From NCBI GenBank assembly GCA_963701815.1, contig CAVPBN010000041.1, forward strand, positions 1 through 64,000: a stretch of 64,000 nt of DNA. Direction: 5' to 3'. Origin of the DNA: AP-15 sp963701815. GTDB taxonomy: Bacteria > Pseudomonadota > Alphaproteobacteria > ATCC43930 > CGMCC-115725. Every line of letters starts with the position of its first letter. Position 1 is the stretch's first letter. The position numbers and the translations under genes are program-made. Below are positions 10,360-18,025 of the stretch, in pieces. The notes below the pieces were generated by a model, which saw only the letters and a program-made list of their open reading frames with translations, did no database searches and had not been told where the DNA came from.

Positions 10360-10853
10360 CAGCGCGCTTCCGGCCGATCGGCGACAGCCTCGGTCTGCGC
10401 CTGCCGCCAGTCGTCGACCGCCCGCGCCGCGGCGGCATCGCCAAGTCCCAGGATCGCCGCGGCGAACAGCGCGGCATTGACGGCGCCCGCCTGACCAATG
10501 GCAAAGGTCGCCACCGGCACTCCGGCCGGCATCTGGACGATCGACAACAGGCTGTCCACGCCCTTCAGGACCCGGCTTTCGATCGGCACCGCCAGCACCG
10601 GCAGCGGGGTCAAGGCGGCGGTCATTCCGGGCAGATGGGCGGCGCCGCCGGCGCCGGCGATGATCACCCGCAGACCGCGCGAGCGCGCCGAGCGGGCGTA
10701 TTCGAACAGCCGCTCCGGCGTGCGATGGGCCGAAACGATGCGCGTTTCGCAGACGATCCCGAGCCGCTCGAGGGTCGTCGCGGCGTGCTGCATCGTCGAC
10801 CAATCGGATTGGCTGCCCATGATGATGCCAACCGCCAAGCCGGCCTCGCTCAT
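10359..10853 (-). CDS. purE: N5-carboxyaminoimidazole ribonucleotide mutase
   Basis: A class I PurE of about 164 residues that rearranges N5-CAIR to CAIR in purine synthesis. The family signature is visible in order: VGIIMGSQSDWSTM, RIVSAHRTPERL, IIAGAGGAAHLPGM and LPVLAVPIESRVLKG. The ATG at 10853 (MSEAGLAVG) is preferred over an in-frame ATG at 10868 because the extra five residues (MARGR) lie outside the conserved domain and have no ribosome-binding site. It precedes purK with a one-base overlap. The usual active-site His is present in SAHRT. Confidence 0.95.
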   Translation of the reverse strand: MSEAGLAVGIIMGSQSDWSTMQHAATTLERLGIVCETRIVSAHRTPERLFEYARSARSRGLRVIIAGAGGAAHLPGMTAALTPLPVLAVPIESRVLKGVDSLLSIVQMPAGVPVATFAIGQAGAVNAALFAAAILGLGDAAAARAVDDWRQAQTEAVADRPEAR

Positions 10854-10953
10854 TCGACCCCGAGCCATCTGCTGTACCGCCGCTCGATTATAGGGGGCGT
10901 ACCCGCCGGCACAAGGACGCGGGGGGAACGATGGCGCGCGGCATCTGCCGGCG

Positions 10954-11157
10954 CTAGGCGATGATATCCGGCAGCAATTCGCTTTCGATCTTCGAGATCT
11001 GGTCCTTGAGCAGCAGCTTGCGTTTTTTGAACCGCTGGAGCTGGAGCTGGTCGAACGGCGCGCGCTCGGCCACGCGGGCGATCACCTCGTCGAGATCGCG
11101 GTGTTCGGTCTTCAGCGCAGCCAGCTTGGCTTTCAGCGCTTCGGTATCGAGGTCCAT
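10954..11157 (-). CDS. YdcH/DUF465 family small protein
   Basis: A 67-residue protein (MDLDTEALKAKLAALKTEH) that is almost wholly helical and charged, with a heptad-like pattern and the family-typical block QLQRFKKRKLLLKDQI near the C-terminus. DUF465/YdcH proteins are short coiled-coil proteins of unknown function found throughout Proteobacteria and commonly sit near purE in Alphaproteobacteria. It is 100 bp upstream of purE on the same strand and divergent from the TIGR02444 gene at 11211. A second DUF465 protein is encoded at 12533. Confidence 0.85.
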   Translation of the reverse strand: MDLDTEALKAKLAALKTEHRDLDEVIARVAERAPFDQLQLQRFKKRKLLLKDQISKIESELLPDIIA

Positions 11158-11210
11158 GGCGGTCGGCCTGAAATTCGGCGATCATCATAACACCCGAGCG
11201 AACCATCGCC

Positions 11211-11742
11211 ATGACCAAAAAGAGAACATCCAGCGGCGCCGCAGCGCTGCCGTCCGACGCCGCGGAACTGTGGCGGTTCTCATCGGCATTCTACAAATCG
11301 CCCGGGGTCGGCGCCGGCCCTGATCGCGCTGCAGGATTGCCGCGGCCTCGACGTCAATCTGATGTTGTTTGCGGCGTGGCTCGGGCTGTCCGGCCGCGGG
11401 CTGCTCGACCCGGTCGGGCTCGCCGCCGCCGATCGAGCCGCCGCCGGTTTGCGAGCCGAAATCGTCGAGCCGCTGCGGGGACTGCGCCGCCGGCTCAAAG
11501 CCAGCCCGGACGCCGATGTTCAGCGGTTGCGCGCCGGCGTGGCCGCATTGGAGCTTGCCGCCGAGGAAATCGTCCAGCGGCGTCTGGCCGATCTCGCCGG
11601 CCCGGCGGCAGCGACCGTGAGGAACGCCCGCATCGCCGCAGCCCGGGCCAATCTCGCACTCTATCTCGGCAGCGAGACCGTCGGGAGCGCCGCGGCGGCG
11701 GCGATCTGCGAGGCCCTCGGCGGGTTTGCAGCGGATTGCTGA
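11211..11742 (+). CDS. TIGR02444 family protein (frameshifted)
   Basis: About 176 residues once an extra G near 11313 is removed. The reading then joins LWRFSSAFYKSPGVGA to ALIALQDCRGLDVNLMLF and AAWLGLSGRG, the signature of the TIGR02444/DUF2390 family, a proteobacterial family of unknown function. ATG 11211 (MTKKRTSSGAAALPSDAAEL) is the first start in this frame. Its 3' end overlaps the open frame of the convergent ubiX gene by 82 bp. No signal peptide or membrane segment is visible. Confidence 0.75.
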
Positions 11743-12413
11743 GCCCCGCCCTCACCCGGCCCGGCCCGGTTCGGCAACAGGCGGCGGCTCGGCCGGCGGC
11801 GTCGGTTCGGGTCGGCGGCAGGCTCTCCCCAGCGCCGCACGGTCCCGGTATCGAAGCCATAGAGGTCGAGGACACGGCCCAAAGTATGGTCGACCATCTC
11901 GGCGATCGTCTGCGGCCGGGCGTAGAAGGCAGGGACCGGCGGTGCGATCACCGCGCCCATTTCGGCGAGCGCCGTCATCGTGCGCAGATGGCCGGCGTGG
12001 AGCGGCGTCTCGCGCACCAGCAGGACCAGCAGCCGGCGTTCCTTCAGCACCACATCGGCCGCCCGGCTCAGCAAAGTCGTCGTGACCCCGCTGGCGATCT
12101 CGGCCATGCTGCGGATCGAGCACGGCGCCACGATCATGCCGATGGTCTTGAACGAGCCCGAGGAGATCGGCGCCGCCAGATCGCCGATCCCATGGACGAA
12201 ATCTGCGCGTTCGCGCACCGCCGCCGGCTTCAGCCCGGTCTCGAGGGTCAAGGTGATTTCGGCCGAACGGCTGATCACCAGATGGGTTTCGACCGGCAGC
12301 GGCCGCAGCAGCTCCAGCAGACGCGCGCCGTAGACCGCACCCGACGCGCCGCTGATGCCGACGATCAACCGCGGGGTCGAGACCGACGGCCGGGTTAAGG
12401 ATATTTCACGCAT
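11661..12413 (-). CDS. ubiX: Flavin prenyltransferase UbiX
   Basis: UbiX makes the prenylated FMN cofactor used by UbiD decarboxylases in ubiquinone synthesis. From ATG 12413 (MREISLTRPSVSTPR) the protein shows the FMN-binding GISGASGAVYGARLLELL, then SSGSFKTIGMIVAPCSIRS and KERRLLVLLVRETPLHAGHL. The conserved domain ends near LYGFDTGTVRRWGE (about residue 200). The remaining Pro/Arg-rich tail, with no family similarity, runs 82 bp into the convergent TIGR02444 gene; a stop at 11752 in another frame suggests an uncorrected frameshift near 11830. ubiD is not in the window. Confidence 0.92.
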   Translation of the reverse strand: MREISLTRPSVSTPRLIVGISGASGAVYGARLLELLRPLPVETHLVISRSAEITLTLETGLKPAAVRERADFVHGIGDLAAPISSGSFKTIGMIVAPCSIRSMAEIASGVTTTLLSRAADVVLKERRLLVLLVRETPLHAGHLRTMTALAEMGAVIAPPVPAFYARPQTIAEMVDHTLGRVLDLYGFDTGTVRRWGEPAADPNRRRRPSRRLLPNRAGPGEGGAQQSAANPPRASQIAAAAALPTVSLPR

Positions 12414-12532
12414 GGCCCCCTCTGGGCAATTTACCGTCGCCGCATATTTCTGTAGCAAGAGTTCCGACTTGGCCGGCGGTCGCGGCCGGCGTTACCATCG
12501 GCCGGCGCCGTCGTCCAGCGGGAGGAGCATGC

Positions 12533-12700
12533 ATGTCGCTGCAGGATCGGATCGAGGCGCTCAGAGAAAGGCACGCCGAACTCGAGCGCGCCATCGACGA
12601 GGAGAGCCGACACCCGCTGCCGGACCAGGACGCGATCTCCGACCTGAAGCGTCAGAAACTGCGCATCAAAGACGAGTTGTTCGCGCTGGAGCGGCACTGA
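12533..12700 (+). CDS. Second YdcH/DUF465-like small protein
   Basis: A 55-residue protein with an excellent GGAGGAG ribosome-binding site at 12521-12527. It begins MSLQDRIEALRERHAELERA and ends with SDLKRQKLRIKDELFALERH, the same helical, Lys-rich end block as the DUF465 protein at 10954. Function unknown. It is divergent from ubiX (about 120 bp between starts) and convergent with the DUF4126 gene. Small size, strong ribosome-binding site and family pattern support a real gene. Confidence 0.8.
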   Translation: MSLQDRIEALRERHAELERAIDEESRHPLPDQDAISDLKRQKLRIKDELFALERH

Positions 12701-12755
12701 ACCCACCGCCGTTTCCCCGGCCCGACTTTCGCAATCCCGAAGGACCATGACGCGA

Positions 12756-13238
12756 TCAGGGTGCTCGGCCCTGGCCGGTCCAGACAATGATCAGAATGGC
12801 GGCGACGACGGCGACCGCGTCTTCGAGGAGGGCGATCGGCAGATCGTAGCCGCCGATCGCCTTGACGAGGCGGGCGCGGAATTCGTAGCCGCCCAGGGTG
12901 CCGGCGACCGCACCCAGGCCGCCGGCGACGAGCCCCCCTATCAGGGCCTCCCTCGCGCTGCCGAGTGCGGCGCCGCACAAGCCGCCGCTGACGATGCGGA
13001 CGACAAACGGCATGACCGCCTTGCGGCTCGGGGTCTGCGGCAGCTTGTCGCCGACCAATTCGACAATCGCCAATATGGTCAGCACATACGGCGTCGCCGC
13101 AAAGCCGAGAAACGCCAGCCAGGTCCCTTGCAACGGCAGCCGGGCGAGGCGCGCGGCCCAGCTGACCGCAGCCAGTGGGGTCCCTGCCCGCAACCCGGCG
13201 ACCACGCCGATCAGAAACGCCCAGACCCAGACCGACAT
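12756..13238 (-). CDS. DUF4126 family membrane protein
   Basis: About 160 residues, mostly hydrophobic, with roughly four membrane segments: VWVWAFLIGVVAGLRAG, YVLTILAIVELVG, GGLCGAALGSAREALIGG and ALLEDAVAVVAAILIIVW. The opening motif GLRAGTPLAAVSWAARL is typical of DUF4126 proteins, whose function is unknown. The start at ATG 13238 (MSVWVWAFLIG) is chosen because it begins directly at the first membrane helix; the frame is open further upstream to 13331 but with an Arg/Gly-rich stretch lacking similarity. Confidence 0.75.
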   Translation of the reverse strand: MSVWVWAFLIGVVAGLRAGTPLAAVSWAARLARLPLQGTWLAFLGFAATPYVLTILAIVELVGDKLPQTPSRKAVMPFVVRIVSGGLCGAALGSAREALIGGLVAGGLGAVAGTLGGYEFRARLVKAIGGYDLPIALLEDAVAVVAAILIIVWTGQGRAP

Positions 13239-13560
13239 CGAACCCTCGCTTGCGTCGAAGACCGGGCGAACTGCCGATTTGCCGCGGATACGACGCCCGC
13301 CACCGCGCACCGGTCCGGCAAGATACATCATTGCCGCTCACGCGACGCGATCGCAGCCTCGGCGGCGACCCCGTCCGGCCGGCCGGCGATCGGCGCCGGC
13401 CCGGCGACCCCGTACGCGACGCGATCGGCCGTCGCCGGCGCCGGGGCGACAGGTTTTGCCGAGCGGCCAAGCCACGACTAGGGTGTTGACGAAGACGGCC
13501 GCGCCGCGCGTCATAAGATCGACGATCGAGACGGCAAACCAGCAGCGGAGGATCTGGAAG
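13239..13560. other. Intergenic region without a recognised gene
   Basis: A 322-bp gap between the DUF4126 gene and the haloacid dehalogenase gene, both reading outward. It holds the promoters of both by position, though no clear -35/-10 pair was recognised. The 14-mer ACGCGACGCGATCG occurs twice, at 13340 and 13414, each near a GGCGACCCCGT block, giving a short imperfect repeat. A GGAGGA at about 13546-13551 is the ribosome-binding site of the gene at 13561. Confidence 0.4.
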
Positions 13561-14274
13561 ATGGCGATTTCCGACGTAAAAGCCCTTTGCTTCGATGTGT
13601 TCGGCACGGTGGTCAACTGGCGCGACAGCGTCGCCCGCGAAGCCAAGGCCGTTCTTGCGCCGAAGGGCTATGACAAGGATTGGCACGATTTCGCCGATCG
13701 CTGGCGGGCGCGCTACCAGCCGGCGATGGCCAAAGTCCGCAGCGGCGAGCGGCCGTGGGCCCGGCTCGACGATCTGCACCGCGAAAATCTGGTCGGATTG
13801 CTGCCGGAATTCGGCATCCGCGGGCTCAGCGAGGCCGAGATCGATCACCTCAACCGCGCCTGGCACCGGCTCGACGGCTGGCCGGATACGGTCGAGGGAC
13901 TGACCCGGCTCAAGCGCAAATTCATCCTGGCGACCTGCTCCAACGGCAATGTCGCGCTGATGGTCAACATGGCGAAATATGCGGGTTTGCCGTGGGATGC
14001 GATCCTCGGCGCCGAGACCGCCCACGCCTACAAGCCGCAGCCCGAGGCCTACGATCGCACCGCCGCGTTTCTCGACCTGCCGCCCGGGCATTGCATGATG
14101 GTCGCGGCCCACAACGGCGATCTGGTCGCCGCCGGCGGCCGCGGGTTCCGCACCGCCTTTGTCAGCCGGCCATTGGAGCACGGCCCGAACAAGACCCGCG
14201 ATTTTAAGGCCGAGCACGATTTCGACGTGATCGCCGTCGATTTCGTCGATCTCGCCGCCAAGCTCGGCTGCTGA
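13561..14274 (+). CDS. Haloacid dehalogenase type II
   Basis: A 237-residue HAD-superfamily enzyme resembling L-2-haloacid dehalogenases, which hydrolyse 2-haloalkanoic acids to 2-hydroxy acids. ATG 13561 follows GGAGGA. The nucleophile Asp12 is in LCFDVFGTVVNWR, motif II is LATCSNGN, motif III Lys is in YKPQPEAYD, and motif IV is MMVAAHNGDL. The length fits the family. It is followed nine bases later by an AT-richer membrane-protein gene that need not be related. Substrate is not demonstrated; many homologues dephosphorylate rather than dehalogenate. Confidence 0.88.
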   Translation: MAISDVKALCFDVFGTVVNWRDSVAREAKAVLAPKGYDKDWHDFADRWRARYQPAMAKVRSGERPWARLDDLHRENLVGLLPEFGIRGLSEAEIDHLNRAWHRLDGWPDTVEGLTRLKRKFILATCSNGNVALMVNMAKYAGLPWDAILGAETAHAYKPQPEAYDRTAAFLDLPPGHCMMVAAHNGDLVAAGGRGFRTAFVSRPLEHGPNKTRDFKAEHDFDVIAVDFVDLAAKLGC

Positions 14275-14283
14275 CCCGTATCG

Positions 14284-15132
14284 ATGAGCGACGATTTCTC
14301 GAAGCTCCGGGCCACCGTCGTTTCTGCGGTATCGGGAGAACGATCGGAAGCAGCACAGATAGCATTATCCCGATTCGCGGCGCTGATCGACCAACTCTCG
14401 CCCGCAGATTTTGACAAGGTGCGCACGCAGCTCGATTCCGTATTGCCGGCCTTGACCGCCGCCCCACCGAATATTGCCTTCGCCGAACGAGCCATAGCAA
14501 ATATCGGAAATACGTTACTGAGATCGGGCGGCTGGGTGTCTCGCATGTTTTATACAATTACCAACGGATCGCCAATAGTCACTGTCTATTGCGCCCTTAG
14601 TTGGTCTCTTATCGGTTTTGTGACGTTGATTGGGTTTTATATGATCATCAAATCAACATCGCTGCCCCCAGGGACGCTATGGTTCATAACGCCGGAATTT
14701 CTTACTACTGTCAGTTTTGGATTTCTGGGTGCGATGGTCAGCATCGCCTTTCGTCTGGATACGACCGAGATTGAACGGGTTGGGCTGGTCCCATTGTTCT
14801 TGACCAATCTTGCAAAGCCGTTTATCGGCGCGATTTTTGGAGTGGTCGTATACTGCATACTTCAAACAAGGATCATCACGATTGCCGGAATAAATGCCAC
14901 GCCGATTGAGACGCTTGCCAAGATTCAGGCGACCACCTCATCCGATCAAGTTTGGACCTCTCAGGGATATTTACTTACCGTACAAGATTATTTGTTTTGG
15001 TTCATTTCGGCGCTGGCTGGATTTTTATCGGGTTTTAGTGAACGCTTTGCGACCGATCTGATCGAGAAATCTTCGCAATCATTCCTCGGGGGGACACAGG
15101 GACGACCCGGCGCCAGAACTGATAACCCGTAG
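14284..15132 (+). CDS. Unrecognised four-helix membrane protein, AT-richer than its neighbours
   Basis: A 282-residue protein I do not recognise. An N-terminal soluble helical part of about 95 residues is followed by four likely membrane segments: VYCALSWSLIGFVTLIGFYM, LTTVSFGFLGAMVSIAF, FIGAIFGVVVYCILQTR and YLFWFISALAGFLSGF. The last is followed by SERFATDLIEKSS, resembling the end of small inner-membrane proteins in phage and defence neighbourhoods, but that is only a pattern impression. Base composition is visibly lower in GC than flanking genes, and a REP-like repeat follows immediately, both consistent with transfer. It starts nine bases after the haloacid dehalogenase stop. Confidence 0.7.
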   Translation: MSDDFSKLRATVVSAVSGERSEAAQIALSRFAALIDQLSPADFDKVRTQLDSVLPALTAAPPNIAFAERAIANIGNTLLRSGGWVSRMFYTITNGSPIVTVYCALSWSLIGFVTLIGFYMIIKSTSLPPGTLWFITPEFLTTVSFGFLGAMVSIAFRLDTTEIERVGLVPLFLTNLAKPFIGAIFGVVVYCILQTRIITIAGINATPIETLAKIQATTSSDQVWTSQGYLLTVQDYLFWFISALAGFLSGFSERFATDLIEKSSQSFLGGTQGRPGARTDNP

Positions 15133-15149
15133 CCGCGCGGGTCAGGCCC

Positions 15150-15213
15150 GCGGGTCGCAATGACAGCGTAAGTGCTTGTCATTGCGAGGAGTACAACGAC
15201 GAAGCAATCTCGG
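15150..15213. repeat. REP-like palindromic repeat, copy 1
   Basis: The stretch 15178-15213 begins GTCATTGCGAG and ends CGAAGCAATCTC, a partly palindromic unit of a kind dispersed in many proteobacterial genomes. A reverse-complement version is at 17894-17921. A short GGTCGCAATGAC just upstream (about 15153-15164) is a partial third arm. The unit lies in the 189-bp gap after the four-helix membrane-protein gene. Confidence 0.6.
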
Positions 15214-15321
15214 TCAAGGTACGCACGTGAGGGAATAATCTGCCTGATTTGCACCACTGGCGGTGTTTTGCCTCGTAGAAGAAGATGCCGGCAACAATAT
15301 CCCGTCCGTGATAGGTGCGGC

Positions 15322-15654
15322 ATGAGCCAAATTGACGAAGACTTTTTTCTGATGGCCAACCTGTTTCCGGCTGACACCGGGCTGGCGATGGTGGTGTGGG
15401 TTTCGGAGCGCGGTCATGCGCGCCATGATGTCCGGATCAAGGTCAACCAGTCGCACGGCACACGGATGTTGCCCGGAAATCTTGCGACGATCGCGGTGCG
15501 CCCGACACCGCGGCTCATAGCGGGCCGATTGTCGGCCGCCGACATGCAAGCGGTCAGCGAGTGGATTCGGCTCAACGAGGCGGCGCTGGTCGCCTATTGG
15601 GAATATCAGATCAGCACCGCCGGATTGATGCAGCAATTGCGGCGGCTGCCGTGA
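15322..15654 (+). CDS. Conserved hypothetical protein
   Basis: A 110-residue protein starting at ATG 15322 (MSQIDEDFFLMANLFPADTG). It contains VVWVSERGHARHDVRIKV and LNEAALVAYWEYQISTAG. I recognise the pattern from small conserved proteins with LFP...TGL.MVVWVSERG..RHD, often beside small toxin-antitoxin-type genes, but no function is assigned. The second half (SAADMQAVSEWIRLNEAALV) is helical. No membrane segment or signal. Flanked on both sides by REP-like repeats; fumC follows after 311 bp. Codon use resembles its GC-rich neighbours. Confidence 0.65.
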   Translation: MSQIDEDFFLMANLFPADTGLAMVVWVSERGHARHDVRIKVNQSHGTRMLPGNLATIAVRPTPRLIAGRLSAADMQAVSEWIRLNEAALVAYWEYQISTAGLMQQLRRLP

Positions 15655-15732
15655 CTGATCGCGTTGGCGCAACCCGCGGAAGTCAGAGCTCGGCTCGAAA
15701 TGAACCCATTCATTGCAATGGCTTACCGTCGA

Positions 15733-15808
15733 CCCGCGCGGAAAGCGGGGGTCCAGGGCGACCGCGGGAGCCCTTGCAACTCTAGATTCCCGCTTTCGCG
15801 GACACGAC
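15733..15808. repeat. Dispersed inverted repeat in the gap before fumC
   Basis: In the 311-bp gap 15655-15965 two arms face each other: CCGCGCGGAAAGCGGGGGTC at about 15734 and ATTCCCGCTTTCGCGG at about 15786-15801. Arms of this CCCGC-TTTCGCGG type recur in many alphaproteobacterial genomes. The rest of the gap shows no gene; a GGGAGA at about 15954-15959 serves as ribosome-binding site of fumC. Confidence 0.55.
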
Positions 15809-15965
15809 GAATAAGCTGCGCCAAACGCGCGAGGCATTAAGACGCAACGGGGACCATCTGTCCGGTCCGTGCCACGACGATACGCCTCTGCCCTTTGAGC
15901 TGCCGGCGGCAGCGCCGACATGACGTTGGCCGGCACAGCCTGGACCGGCCCCAGGGAGACCGAGC

Positions 15966-17388
<1,423 letters not shown>

Positions 17389-17430
17389 GCCCCTATACTA
17401 TCCGGAACACTGTCATTGCATGGCCGTCGC

Positions 17431-17765
17431 CACGGCTGTCCGGTTCAGGAAACGCGGTTGCTCAGCTGCGGCCGGACCTCAACTCATGCTCGTCATGCCC
17501 GTGCTTGTCACGGGCATCCACGTCTTCGCTGCCAAAGCTGGGTCCGTGGATGCCCACGGATCAAGTCCGTGGGCTGAAGGCCCACGGAACGGGTCCACGG
17601 CTGTCCGGTTCAGGGAAATTGGTTGCGAAAGCGCCGCCAGACCTCAACCCCCGCTCGTGATGCCCGTGCTTGTCACGGGCATCCACGTCTTTCGGCGCCG
17701 GGGGCAGGGTCCGTGGATGCCCACGGATCAAGTCCGTGGGCTGAAGGCCCACGGAACACAGTCCG
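17431..17765. repeat. Two tandem copies of a 165-bp repeat containing hairpins
   Basis: Unit 1 begins at 17431 and unit 2 at 17596, both opening CACGGCTGTCCGGTTCAG. Their second halves are almost identical: a GTGCTTGTCACGGGCATCC block, then TCCGTGGATGCCCACGGAT, then the hairpin TCCGTGGGC-TGAAG-GCCCACGGA. The first halves have diverged. An 18-bp reverse-complement copy of the opening sequence is at 17820-17837, so the array is bracketed by inverted arms. The whole lies in a 637-bp gene-free gap between fumC and nrdJ (17389-18025). Confidence 0.8.
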
Positions 17766-17893
17766 GCCATGACGATGTTTGCCGGCGATACGCCCGTATC
17801 GTATTTCCACTCGACGAAGCTGAACCGGACAGCCGTGTGGCGGCCCGCAGGCCGCCAAACAATTTCGTTCCCGGATTGAGGCCCCTTCCGCCC

Positions 17894-17921
17894 GAGATTG
17901 CTTCGCTGCACTCGCAATGAC
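17894..17921. repeat. REP-like palindromic repeat, copy 2 (inverted)
   Basis: GAGATTGCTTCG at the left and CTCGCAATGAC at the right; its reverse complement has the same ends as the repeat at 15178-15213 with a shorter centre. It lies about 105 bp before the nrdJ start. Confidence 0.55.
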
Positions 17922-18025
17922 CGCGGAGGACTTATGTAACGTGCCTGGTTCCAACCATCCGGCGCCGACCGGCGCATCGTCCGAGCACTTGTGCTAGAAT
18001 TGGGGCGCAGGAGGAGTGCTCGGCC

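Noticed and set aside
13239..13560. tRNA gene in the gap
   Set aside because: No acceptor/T-arm pair with GTTCGA-type loop that would fold as a cloverleaf was seen on either strand.
15322..15654. PilZ or response-regulator receiver domain
   Set aside because: The RxxxR/DxSxxG pattern of PilZ and the receiver Asp are not present.
17431..17765. Possible CRISPR array
   Set aside because: Only two long, adjacent units with diverged halves; no short direct repeats with unique spacers and no cas genes.
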